IMG/VR virus record: IMGVR_UViG_3300042892_003562
Coordinates: 1 to 64,000 of that record
Direction: 5' to 3' (one strand)
From: a virus
Length of the DNA stretch: 64,000 nucleotides
The position numbers and the translations under genes are program-made. Positions 6,737 through 13,216 of the stretch are shown piece after piece. The first letter of the stretch is position 1. Each line of letters begins with the position of its first letter. Under the pieces are notes generated by a model that saw nothing but the letters and a program-made list of their open reading frames with translations, was not told the origin of the DNA and made no database searches.

Positions 6737-6983
6737 CGCCACCTTCCCTCTGTCTTCTTACGACCGAAATCGAGGAAAATACACAATCGTCACAGAGCAA
6801 GGAAATCTCTATGCCACGACCTATGACCCAGCGGCTCGCGACGCCATCCTCGCCATCCCCGACATGCTGAGCGCTTTGCGCTTGGGGTTGAATTTCGTCA
6901 TCGAACAGAGAAACGCAGGTTTGGATGTCGACCATGAATTTGACATCCTTACCTCTGCCATCCAACAAGCCACCCAACCATGA
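6732..6983 (+). CDS. Unknown small protein (83 aa)
   Basis: An N-terminal beta hairpin-like stretch (KYTIVTEQGNLYATTYDPAARDAIL) is followed by a helix (MLSALRLGLNFVIEQRNAG). The layout recalls short phage proteins of the NARLIAAAPDLLEAL type without the exact motif. Directly precedes and overlaps the nuclease gene. Confidence 0.6.
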   Translation: MNATFPLSSYDRNRGKYTIVTEQGNLYATTYDPAARDAILAIPDMLSALRLGLNFVIEQRNAGLDVDHEFDILTSAIQQATQP

Positions 6984-7828
6984 CCGAAGAATTCAAACGC
7001 CAGCTACAGAGCTTTCCCTCCCCGTTCCAGCGGGCCATGCAGAACAGCGCCTACGACAAGGGCCGCTCCACCTTCACCGTGACAGGCTTGCTAAGCCCGC
7101 CGCAGCGGACGTGGCTCGGGACCTTTAACGAGCGCATGGAGACGCCCTACGGGTCGTTCGCGGCCCTCATGGGCACCGCCATCCACACCGTCCTCGAATC
7201 CCACGTCAACGCCGAAAGCGGGGAAGTGGCTGAACAACGGATGTTCGCGGAAATGCACGGCATCACCGTCAGCGGCCAGCTCGATCTTTGGGAAAACGGC
7301 ACCTTGTTCGATTACAAAAGCACCCGTGGCGTGCAGGACGAGATGAAGCCCGACCACTACAAGCAGGTGAACATGAACGCCTATTTGGCCGGGTTGAACG
7401 GGCTTCATTCTGAGAACGTCGGCATCGTCTACATCCAAATGGACTGGTCCTACATGACCAGCACGGTCAACCCGAACTACCCGCAAAGCCCGTTCCGAAT
7501 CTTCATCCACCCCTACAACGAAAAGATCGCCAAGGACACGCTGGACAAGGCCATTCCCGAGCACATTGCAGCGCTCGACGGCAAGCCGCGCCAATGCACC
7601 CGCGAGGAGAAATGGCAAAAGGACGACAGCTACGCGTTGATGAAGCCTGACGCCAAGCGTGCGTCGAAAGTGTGCGACTCGCTGGCCGAGGCGCAGGCGG
7701 AACTGAAACCCGGCCAGATCATCCAAGTCCGCAAAGGAGAAAGCACGTTTTGCAAGATGTTCTGCGGGTTCAAGCACTGCTGCCCGCAGTTCAAGATGGA
7801 ATCACTTTCAACCAACCAAGAACCATGA
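6980..7828 (+). CDS. Cas4/RecB-like PD-(D/E)XK exonuclease with Cys cluster
   Basis: The 282-residue protein has the ordered PD-(D/E)XK signature: GTAIHTVLESHV (about 63-74), GQLDLWENGTLFDYKST (about 97-113, catalytic D and DxK), then KQVNMNAYL (about 125-133, the QxxxY-type helix). A Cys-rich C-terminus CKMFCGFKHCCPQ with a possible upstream Cys resembles the iron-sulphur site of Cas4-type nucleases. Phage members process DNA ends, and here it lies about 0.5 kb upstream of the ERF annealing gene, forming an exonuclease/annealase recombination pair. The family is clear; the metal cluster is inferred. Confidence 0.85.
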   Translation: MTEEFKRQLQSFPSPFQRAMQNSAYDKGRSTFTVTGLLSPPQRTWLGTFNERMETPYGSFAALMGTAIHTVLESHVNAESGEVAEQRMFAEMHGITVSGQLDLWENGTLFDYKSTRGVQDEMKPDHYKQVNMNAYLAGLNGLHSENVGIVYIQMDWSYMTSTVNPNYPQSPFRIFIHPYNEKIAKDTLDKAIPEHIAALDGKPRQCTREEKWQKDDSYALMKPDAKRASKVCDSLAEAQAELKPGQIIQVRKGESTFCKMFCGFKHCCPQFKMESLSTNQEP

Positions 7829-8058
7829 CCACCACCCTGTCCTTTCAAACGACACTGTCCGCACGCGATCTTTGTCGCGAAAACTCCAAGGATGAAATCA
7901 TGAAGCTGATCATGGATTTAGACTTCGCCGTCGCCGAGGCCGACTTCACCGAAACCCTCATCCTCAAGCTCGCCGACACGCTGTCAGCCGACTCGAAAAC
8001 CTCGACGATGGTGGCGATTGGAAACAAGATCGCCGCCATGCAAGGCTACACCCCCTGA
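7825..8058 (+). CDS. Unknown helical protein (77 aa)
   Basis: Start ATG 7825 (MTTTLSFQTTLSARDLC) overlaps the nuclease stop; a longer in-frame ORF from 7672 is embedded in the nuclease gene. Two helices (KDEIMKLIMDLDFAVAEADF and ETLILKLADTLSADS). No family. Its TGA overlaps the start of a repeated hairpin. Confidence 0.6.
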   Translation: MTTTLSFQTTLSARDLCRENSKDEIMKLIMDLDFAVAEADFTETLILKLADTLSADSKTSTMVAIGNKIAAMQGYTP

Positions 8059-8086
8059 GCCCTCCGGGCTGGAGACCATTTTATGA
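8058..8086 (+). repeat. Hairpin element AGCCC-TCC-GGGCT + GGAGACCATTTT (copy 1)
   Basis: A 5-bp stem with a 3-nt loop is followed by GGAGACCATTTT leading into ATG 8083. The first 25 nt match 12,380-12,404 at 23 positions. It occupies the whole intergenic space. Confidence 0.7.
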
Positions 8087-8304
8087 TCACGTCACTACCG
8101 CAAAACATCCGCCGCGTGTTCGAAAAACACGGGCTTGAAGCCGACTCCCTGTCCTTTGACGAAGCATCCCTTGTCGTTGAATTCGACGACATTGAGGTGG
8201 CTTTCAAGGTGAGGGAGGCCATACTCGACCTTCACGCCTGCTGCCTCATCAACCGTGGCGGCAAGCCCCATCTCCTTATTCACAACCTACTCGCCAACCA
8301 ATAG
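8083..8304 (+). CDS. Unknown small protein (73 aa)
   Basis: MITSLPQNIRRVFEKHGLEADSLSFDEASLVVEF... is a compact alpha/beta peptide with no recognised family. It lies between the nuclease and the ERF gene, so a recombination accessory role is possible but unsupported by motifs. Confidence 0.6.
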   Translation: MITSLPQNIRRVFEKHGLEADSLSFDEASLVVEFDDIEVAFKVREAILDLHACCLINRGGKPHLLIHNLLANQ

Positions 8305-8306
8305 CC

Positions 8307-8906
8307 ATGCAAAAAGCAGCCATCAAACTACAACAGATCCAGTCGGAGCTGGTCGCCCCCAAGGACAAGCTCAACAAGTTCGCCGGATACAACTACCGTT
8401 CCGCCGAAGGGATCTTGGAAGCCCTCAAGCCCCACCTTGAGAAACACAAGGCCATCCTCACGCTCAGCGACGAGATGGTGCAGGTGGGGGACCGCGTCTA
8501 CGTCAAGGCCATCGCCACGTTCACCGCCGACGGCGAGTCCGTCGTCACCCACGCGTTCGCCCGCGAGCCGGAGGACAAGAAGGGGTCGGACGCCAGCCAG
8601 ATCACCGGAGCGGCCTCGTCCTACGCCCGCAAATACGCCCTCAACGGATTGTTCTGCATCGACGACACCAAGGACGCCGACGCCACCAACGACCACGGGA
8701 TGAAGGAGACGACCAAGCCCGCCGCTGTCGTTGTCAAACCCACAGCCAAAGACGAGGAGATGGTCGACAAGATCATCGAGGCGTTCAAACAGCAAACCAC
8801 TCTCACCGAGCTTGATGCGAAGATGAAGAAAGCGGAGGCCACGCCCTACGCAAAACATCCGCGTGTCCTGCTCGCCTACACCGAAACCAAAAACAACATA
8901 AAGTAA
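8307..8906 (+). CDS. ERF-family single-strand annealing protein
   Basis: Residues about 1-130 match the ERF family: FAGYNYRSAEGILEALKPHLEKHKAIL, then AREPEDKKGSDASQITGAASSYARKYALNGLFCIDDTKDAD. The GAASSYARKYAL...DDTKDAD segment is the family core. ERF proteins anneal complementary single strands during phage recombination and genome circularisation. A linker and a helical C-terminal domain (about 150-199) complete the usual length. It is followed at once by two ssDNA-binding-like genes. Confidence 0.9.
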   Translation: MQKAAIKLQQIQSELVAPKDKLNKFAGYNYRSAEGILEALKPHLEKHKAILTLSDEMVQVGDRVYVKAIATFTADGESVVTHAFAREPEDKKGSDASQITGAASSYARKYALNGLFCIDDTKDADATNDHGMKETTKPAAVVVKPTAKDEEMVDKIIEAFKQQTTLTELDAKMKKAEATPYAKHPRVLLAYTETKNNIK

Positions 8907-9190
8907 TGTCTGAAACATACGCAGTTAAAGGAGCCGTCAAGTTTGTCGGCGAAATGGAAACCCTCGGAGCCAAAGGCTTCACCAAGCGCGAGCTCATCGT
9001 CACCACCTCCGACGACAAATACCCGCAGGACCTCAAGATCGAGTTTGTCAAAGACAACTGCTCGAAGCTTGACGACATCAGCGAGGGCGACGAAGTCACG
9101 GTGAGCGTCAACCTCCGTGGCAGCGAATACAACGGCAAGTATTACGTCAGCCTGACCGGCTGGAAGATCGAGAAAGGCGAACCCTTCTAA
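8906..9190 (+). CDS. DUF3127-family protein (SSB-like)
   Basis: The 94 residues fit DUF3127: GAVKFVGEMETLGAKGFTKRELIVTT, KYPQDLKIEF, then the GSEYNGKYYVSLTGWKIEK end. This is a short OB-like fold found mostly in Bacteroidota and their phages and thought to bind ssDNA. The overlap with the ERF stop and the next OB-like gene support a recombination/replication role. The family occurrence is one weak hint about the host. Confidence 0.8.
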   Translation: MSETYAVKGAVKFVGEMETLGAKGFTKRELIVTTSDDKYPQDLKIEFVKDNCSKLDDISEGDEVTVSVNLRGSEYNGKYYVSLTGWKIEKGEPF

Positions 9191-9193
9191 ATT

Positions 9194-9661
9194 ATGACAC
9201 TCCATCAAGTCAGCACGGCCAAGGATGGAGAAAGCTTCACCGCCATCGGCGTGGTGGTTGTCCACAAGCAGTTCAACCCCAAGATCTCGAAGAACGGCAA
9301 GCTGTTTTCCAGCGTCATCCTCAAGAGCGCGGGCACCGAGGTGTTCATGACCGTGTGGGATGACGCGGCGAAGGTCAAACTGCCGCTCAACACCGACATC
9401 ACCCTCCGTGGCAAGTTCACCAAAAACCAATACAACGGCGCGGCCAGCCTCAAGTGCGAGGAACTGGTCGTGCCGGAAGGGGCGACGGAGTGGAAGCCGG
9501 AGGAAATCCAAGGCGCTGCGGAAACCCCGAAGATGAAGGACTGCATCGACGCCGGGATCAGGGCGGCGGACTACATGGTCCGCAAGGAACGCCCAGACCT
9601 CGCGTCAGCCGCTTTCACATTCGCAGCCAACGCGTTCATTCAAGGAATCCGCATGGAATGA
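9194..9661 (+). CDS. OB-fold ssDNA-binding-like protein (155 aa)
   Basis: The N-terminal 95 residues form an OB-like pattern of strands (SFTAIGVVVVHKQFNPKISK, LFSSVILKSAGTEVFMTVWDD, DITLRGKFTKNQYNGAASLKCEELVV). A charged linker and a helical C-terminus follow. Likely an additional single-strand-binding or recombination accessory protein. The assignment rests on fold pattern and neighbours, not a clear family match. Confidence 0.6.
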   Translation: MTLHQVSTAKDGESFTAIGVVVVHKQFNPKISKNGKLFSSVILKSAGTEVFMTVWDDAAKVKLPLNTDITLRGKFTKNQYNGAASLKCEELVVPEGATEWKPEEIQGAAETPKMKDCIDAGIRAADYMVRKERPDLASAAFTFAANAFIQGIRME

Positions 9662-9906
9662 TTCTCCGCCCCCGGCGTTAACCGGTTGGGGGACAGATCC
9701 GGAGAAACACGGTTCGGGGTCTGGACCCGTATGCCAGAGCATTTGACGGCCATTAGCGCAAGAGACCGTTCGTGCAGATCACACCAGCACGTTAAAAAAG
9801 AGAAGAGTGTGACGGGACCAACCTGACGAGCAGGTGGCGTGGTCGAGAAGACGCAGGTGCAGCGCATGGCATCACCGGACACTGTCACCGGACTAAAAGT
9901 CGGAAG

Positions 9907-9926
9907 GTTGGCTTAGAAGCAGCCAT
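9907..9926 (+). ncRNA. 23S rRNA helix-43-like hairpin (L11 site mimic, part 1)
   Basis: GTTGGCTTAGAAGCAGCCAT is identical over 20 nt to the E. coli 23S rRNA GTPase-associated centre around A1067 (GUUGGCUUAGAAGCAGCCAU, recalled from knowledge). It folds TGGCT-TAGAAGC-AGCCA as in the ribosome. Confidence 0.75.
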
Positions 9927-10037
9927 GGGGAATCAGCACCCCTTTTCCTCTAAGGAGTGGGATACCGGGTATCACCTCCCGCGTTTGAGCTACCTGTAAG
10001 CGATGCGGGAAGGGTGAACGAGATGCCGGAGACCCTT

Positions 10038-10053
10038 TGGCGTAACAGCACAC
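10038..10053 (+). ncRNA. 23S rRNA helix-44-like segment (L11 site mimic, part 2)
   Basis: TGGCGTAACAGCACAC corresponds to the conserved 23S stretch AAGCGUAACAGCUCAC that forms the second hairpin of the L11-binding domain; the core GCGTAACAGC is exact. It lies 113 nt after the helix-43 match, where the ribosome has about 20 nt. Confidence 0.55.
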
Positions 10054-10304
10054 CGACACCATCTTTGAGCATGAGAAGCGCCTAGGCGTTAAGCGTAGAA
10101 AGCCGCCTCGCGAACGGCCATGCTCACCCACTCTCCGGCGCGTGTGCGCAGATGAAGCCAACATACTCCACTCTGAGAAATCAGGGGGCGTGAGGTAATG
10201 GGGTTGATTCAAATGTCGGGTTCAGTCCCGAGCGCGTTCGGACCACGTATCCGTGTCTGTATGACGGAAGGCGACTGGGCAACCTGCCAAAACGGGGGCC
10301 TCAC

Positions 10305-10319
10305 TTTAGCCTGACTAAA
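10305..10319 (+). repeat. 15-bp start-associated element
   Basis: Exact TTTAGCCTGACTAAA, 4 nt before ATG 10324 and directly after the region B RNA candidate. Confidence 0.9.
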
Positions 10320-10323
10320 ACCA

Positions 10324-10587
10324 ATGAACACCCGCACCATCTACCTCATCTACGTCCGTCCCACAGGGTCGGAAACATGGACCCAGCACATGAAAGAATC
10401 GGGCGTCCCGTGGCGCTCCAGCAAGCCGTCAACCGCCGACGAATACGCCGTCACCCTTGCCAACAGCAGCAAGTATTGCACCAAGGTGGTGGCAGTGAAG
10501 CTGCCGAAAGACCCAGACGACATCGACCATCCGAAATACGCAGTGCTCTCGGACGGAGACACGCTCTACGTCGCCAACCCGTTCTAG
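10324..10587 (+). CDS. Unknown protein (87 aa)
   Basis: MNTRTIYLIYVRPTGSETWTQHMKESGVPW... is alpha/beta, beginning with a strand (TIYLIYVRP) and ending DGDTLYVANPF. No family recognised. First gene after region B. Confidence 0.6.
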   Translation: MNTRTIYLIYVRPTGSETWTQHMKESGVPWRSSKPSTADEYAVTLANSSKYCTKVVAVKLPKDPDDIDHPKYAVLSDGDTLYVANPF

Positions 10588-10590
10588 GCC

Positions 10591-10869
10591 ATGACCTTCC
10601 TCGTCGATCCTGAATATGGCAATCACAACGGTGACAACCTCGTCTATTGCGAAGACGACGAATACGACGAGAACGCCTGCTTCAACTGGGTGAACCACCC
10701 GGTGAGACAACTCTACGACAATCCCAAAACCCAATTCCATCCATCCAACCCCTATGAAGAAGAACCGAACCCCGAGCACCCTTCCGAAGATCCCCTGTGG
10801 AGACCAACTGCGCGAGGCGTGGCTGGAAGCCGTCGAACTGCACGCCATCGTAGCCAAGCTCCTTGGTGA
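10591..10869 (+). CDS. Unknown acidic protein (92 aa), 3' end overlaps next gene
   Basis: The N-terminal half (NHNGDNLVYCEDDEYDENACFNW...) looks coding. The last 38 codons run 116 nt into the next gene in another frame and read like an out-of-frame shadow (RPTARGVAGSRRTARHR). Either the overlap is real or a frameshift/sequence error removed an earlier stop. Confidence 0.45.
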   Translation: MTFLVDPEYGNHNGDNLVYCEDDEYDENACFNWVNHPVRQLYDNPKTQFHPSNPYEEEPNPEHPSEDPLWRPTARGVAGSRRTARHRSQAPW

Positions 10870-11035
10870 CTTGGACAGTGCGGTGACGCTTGCGAACGAC
10901 GAAAAGCCTGACGCGAAGGTGGAGGCCAAGGAGGCCAAGGAAGCCATTCACGACCTGACCGTCAAGGCTCTGGCCATCCGCGACATGATCACCGTGTGGC
11001 AAGCGTGGGCCTCGGAAAGCTCCGACATCGACTGA
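10754..11035 (+). CDS. Helical small protein (93 aa)
   Basis: MKKNRTPSTLPKIPCGDQLREAWLEAVELHAIVAKLL... is a long amphipathic helix with an Ala/Lys/Glu repeat (DAKVEAKEAKEA), then a second helix ending WASESSDID. Its codon use is normal for the arm, so it is the real gene where it overlaps the upstream ORF. Function unknown. Confidence 0.6.
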   Translation: MKKNRTPSTLPKIPCGDQLREAWLEAVELHAIVAKLLGDLDSAVTLANDEKPDAKVEAKEAKEAIHDLTVKALAIRDMITVWQAWASESSDID

Positions 11036-11036
11036 C

Positions 11037-11132
11037 ATGACCGCCAAGCAAATCCGCAAGTGCCAAGACGAGATGATCCGTCTCCGTCTGAAGTGGCTCG
11101 ACGAGAAAATCCGTAACAACCGAAGAAAATGA
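11037..11132 (+). CDS. Very small basic protein (31 aa)
   Basis: ATG 11037 opens MTAKQIRKCQDEMIRLRLKW, a basic helix ending RNNRRK. It fits tightly between two genes, 1 nt after one stop and with an ATGA overlap onto the next start, which argues that it is translated. Confidence 0.5.
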   Translation: MTAKQIRKCQDEMIRLRLKWLDEKIRNNRRK

Positions 11133-11374
11133 ACAACATCCTTGAAGAAGTATTCCTCCATTCCGACGTGCGGGGCGGCTATGCCGTCGGCTTCCAGATA
11201 TACGGCGCTGGAGGCGTCGGAGACAGGATTGGCTACATAGTGAAGCACCAACATCTAGGACACGTCCTAGGCGTCACGGAGGGACTCAATACGCCGCATC
11301 TCTCGCCTTCGCACTTGAAGACCATCGCCGAACGGCTACAAACCCTCAATGAGCGCCAAGAAAAAGCCCGTTAA
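11129..11374 (+). CDS. Unknown small protein (81 aa)
   Basis: MNNILEEVFLHSDVRGGYAVGFQIYGAGGVGDRIGY... has a Gly-rich beta segment followed by a helix (LKTIAERLQTLNERQEKAR). No recognised family. The 3' end overlaps the start of the split HNH gene by 26 nt. Confidence 0.55.
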   Translation: MNNILEEVFLHSDVRGGYAVGFQIYGAGGVGDRIGYIVKHQHLGHVLGVTEGLNTPHLSPSHLKTIAERLQTLNERQEKAR

Positions 11375-11441
11375 ACGCCGAACTGACATCACCCGTCCTC
11401 GAAACGGTGGACAATGGTCGGAAGCGATAATACAGGCTTGA
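11349..11441 (+). pseudogene. 5' exon/fragment of a split phage HNH gene
   Basis: ATG 11349 gives MSAKKKPVKRRTDITRPRNG followed by GQW, and then runs into a stop at 11439. In intact phage HNH proteins the basic N-terminus is followed by NGQWTEARFxSFIRSALRxAxxRW. That continuation is found 596 bp downstream after a second copy of GGACAATGG, so the gene has been interrupted by the HNH-AP2 insertion. It could still be rejoined by splicing if the insert is an intron, but no group I core was recognised. Confidence 0.65.
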
Positions 11442-12013
11442 CTGGAGCGAAGCTGTTCTTTACATCATTCAAATGATCACCAATAAAATCGCATCCATTT
11501 ATTTCTCATACAATCCGGAATCAGGAGTGATTACAAGGATTGCTCCAACGATCCGGAAAAATGGAAGGTCTCATTCACAAGGAATAGGACAGCCATGCGA
11601 AGCCATAATGAATAGTGGATATTTATACACATCCATATCCCATGAAGGGAGAAAATGGAGAATCCTTGCTCATCGTTTAGCGTGGTTACTCCATTATGGA
11701 GTTCATCCTGAAAATCAAGTTGATCACATCAACGGAAAACGCGACGATAATAGAGTCTCAAACTTAAGAGCCGCAACCAACAGAGAAAATCAATGCAATC
11801 GGCACAAAAAAGTAGGCATGAGTAAAGATTTGCCAATCGGAGTCTACAGAATCACTCGAAAAGGAAGACCCGGAATCTGGTATGCAGTTCACCTAGAAAT
11901 CAATGGACAAAGAAAAAGCACTTCAAAAAGATGCCTCCAAGCCGCGATTGAAACACGCAAAGACTGGGAAAAGAAATACTTCAATCGAGAGGCCGTATAA
12001 TGGAGGACAATGG
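11409..12013 (+). mobile_element. 596-bp insertion carrying an HNH-AP2 homing endonuclease
   Basis: GGACAATGG occurs at 11409-11417 and at 12005-12013, bounding the insert. The codons before both copies spell R-P-x-N-G-G-Q-W, but with different third bases on each side (cgtcct.aacggt versus aggccg.aatgga), so the insert brought a recoded copy of the exon. The interior is AT-rich compared with its neighbours. Confidence 0.7.
11473..12000 (+). CDS. HNH-AP2 homing endonuclease
   Basis: The 175-residue protein has an HNH_3 core (AHRLAWLLHYGVHPENQVDHINGKRDDNRVSNLRAATNRENQCN, about 75-115). A C-terminal AP2-like DNA-binding domain follows (GVYRITRKGRPGIWYAVHLEINGQRKSTSKRCLQAAI, about 125-165). This is the standard layout of HNH-AP2 homing enzymes, which cut intronless or empty alleles. 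It lies in the insert that splits another HNH gene and has lower GC than the surrounding genes. Confidence 0.88.
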   Translation: MITNKIASIYFSYNPESGVITRIAPTIRKNGRSHSQGIGQPCEAIMNSGYLYTSISHEGRKWRILAHRLAWLLHYGVHPENQVDHINGKRDDNRVSNLRAATNRENQCNRHKKVGMSKDLPIGVYRITRKGRPGIWYAVHLEINGQRKSTSKRCLQAAIETRKDWEKKYFNREAV

Positions 12014-12025
12014 ACTCGCGCCAGA

Positions 12026-12370
12026 ATGACCTCCTTCATCAAAAGCGCCTTGCGCGGAGCCCGCTGGCCGCAAAAATACGAGTGCATCAAGGCGGCGTTC
12101 GTCGAGCACGGGATCAATCCGGCCACCGGCCACAAGTGCAAGTTGCACAAATGCCCAGAATGCCAAGGGTTGTTCCCGCAAAACATGATGCACGCCGACC
12201 ACATTGTTCCCGTCGTTGGACCGGAAGGTTTCAAGACATGGGACCTGTTCATCGAGCGGTTGTTTTGCGAAGCGGACGGCTTCCGCGCCCTCTGCAAACC
12301 CTGTCACAACCTCCAAACCTCAAAGGAACGCGCCGGACGCACCTTTGAAAAGCTTCTCTTCCCTCTTTAG
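12026..12370 (+). CDS. 3' part of the split phage HNH endonuclease
   Basis: From ATG 12026 it reads MTSFIKSALRGARWPQKYEC, two CxxC zinc pairs (CKLHKCPECQG and CKPCH), and the HNH core MHADHIVPVVG...GFRALCKPCHNLQTSKE. This is the catalytic part of a common phage HNH family, often near packaging or recombination genes. The in-frame extension upstream (RPYNGGQWTRAR) matches the missing N-terminal context. It may be active if started at this ATG. The TAG stop lies in the 15-bp element. Confidence 0.8.
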   Translation: MTSFIKSALRGARWPQKYECIKAAFVEHGINPATGHKCKLHKCPECQGLFPQNMMHADHIVPVVGPEGFKTWDLFIERLFCEADGFRALCKPCHNLQTSKERAGRTFEKLLFPL

Positions 12371-12380
12371 CCCGGCTAAA
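12366..12380 (+). repeat. 15-bp dispersed element, symmetric class
   Basis: TTTAGCCCGGCTAAA, the only symmetric-class copy in the left arm. It holds the stop of the split HNH gene and is followed by the AGCCC hairpin rather than by a start codon. Confidence 0.85.
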
Positions 12381-12404
12381 GCCCTTCGGGCTGGGGACCA
12401 TTTT
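12380..12404 (+). repeat. Hairpin element AGCCC-TTC-GGGCT + GGGGACCATTTT (copy 2)
   Basis: Matches 23 of 25 nt of the element at 8058. The loop base change (C to T) leaves the stem intact, and the downstream GGRGACCATTTT is conserved. Confidence 0.7.
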
Positions 12405-12426
12405 GTATTCTCAGAACACCAACCAA

Positions 12427-13155
12427 TCAACAAACCTTTGATCCTTTTTTAAGGTTGTCAATCCACCACAATGGTTGCAAGTTGCTGAAATGTAATAAGG
12501 GGATTAACGCCTCCAATGTTAATGCCGATGAGATAGGAACGCGATGATCTATGTGCCAACCACGACTCCCATAATTATCCCAAGACATCCCATCAATAAA
12601 ACAGGACTCAATATGATTCTTGAGTTCTTCATAAGAACAGCCCAAATAGCTTTCAGATCCAAGCTTCTTATTCTTCTTAAGAGCGTAATGAATGCGTGAC
12701 CTTGTGTTCAGAGTGATTTTACGAAGATGGCCTCCATTCTCAACCCATTGCTTTCTTCTTTTGTTTATTTCAGGACGATTTCTCGATTGATACTTTCCAA
12801 CCTTAGTTTCCCACTTCTCTGAATAGGCCTTAACCTTTTCTGGATTCGCTCTCCTCCATGCTTTCGCGTATTCCTTTAACTTTTCTTTATTTTCCAATCT
12901 ATATTTCCTTCTTTTATCTGAAATCTTCTCATGATTTTCACTCGCCCAATTGGCGTGATACTCCTTCCTTTTTTCTTTGCTTGTTTTTAATTTCAGCTCA
13001 TCACGATATCTTCTTGAGGCTTCATTCTCATCAAGTTTAATTTTCTGGAACGTTTCTGGATCTGTCCAAAACTCAGATCGTAAACCTCTTCGGCTTTGAT
13101 ACCGAACAAATACTTTTCCGTCCTCACGGACCATCCCACGAATAAAAATCTCCAT
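12427..13155 (-). CDS. HNH homing endonuclease (second - strand copy)
   Basis: The likely start is ATG 13153-13155 (MEIFIRGMVREDGKVFVRYQ). A Lys/Glu-rich helical middle precedes the HNH core WHIDHRVPISSA...LHFSNLQPLWWIDNLKKG. The last 70 residues align closely with the HNH gene at 3,218-3,820 (YLGCSYEELKNHIE.. against YIGCTWDQLRFHLE..). It is strongly AT-rich and opposes the arm, hence recently acquired. Its start codon lies in a hairpin (13151-13181). Confidence 0.85.
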   Translation of the reverse strand: MEIFIRGMVREDGKVFVRYQSRRGLRSEFWTDPETFQKIKLDENEASRRYRDELKLKTSKEKRKEYHANWASENHEKISDKRRKYRLENKEKLKEYAKAWRRANPEKVKAYSEKWETKVGKYQSRNRPEINKRRKQWVENGGHLRKITLNTRSRIHYALKKNKKLGSESYLGCSYEELKNHIESCFIDGMSWDNYGSRGWHIDHRVPISSALTLEALIPLLHFSNLQPLWWIDNLKKGSKVC

Positions 13156-13181
13156 GAAGAAAAAATACAAAACTTCATGGA
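13151..13181 (-). promoter_or_regulatory. Hairpin that can hide the HNH start codon
   Basis: TCCATGAAG (13151-13159) and CTTCATGGA (13173-13181) form a perfect 9-bp stem with a 13-nt loop. On the - strand mRNA the ATG of the HNH gene is inside the stem. Confidence 0.6.
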
Positions 13182-13216
13182 TTAATCAAATTAATTCCCA
13201 ATAGAAGACCAACACC

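Larger units (their letters stand above)
9662..10303 (+). ncRNA. Large structured non-coding RNA candidate (region B, about 640 nt)
   Basis: No coding frame is credible, while hairpins follow one another: TTCTCCG (9662-9668)/CGGAGAA (9700-9706) enclosing CCCCC/GGGGG; GACCAACCTG (9816-9825) with CAGGT and TGGTC (9831-9844, 4-nt bulge); CCGgACT-aaa-AGTCGG (9888-9903); GATAC-cgg-GTATC (9961-9973); and TCGGG-ttcagt-CCCGA (10217-10232). It starts directly after a stop codon and ends directly before the 15-bp element. It contains two 23S rRNA-like segments annotated separately. Size and ornateness recall phage giant RNAs such as GOLLD and ROOL, but membership cannot be judged from memory. Confidence 0.6.

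Noticed and set aside
9662-10303. A true rRNA gene fragment from contamination or misassembly
   Set aside because: Outside the two matched segments the sequence does not follow 23S rRNA, the two parts are 113 nt apart rather than about 20, and the flanks are intact phage genes.
11441-12004. Group I intron between the two HNH parts
   Set aside because: Only about 30 nt lie outside the HNH-AP2 ORF on the 5' side and almost none on the 3' side, too little for a catalytic core; not excluded if the core overlaps the ORF.
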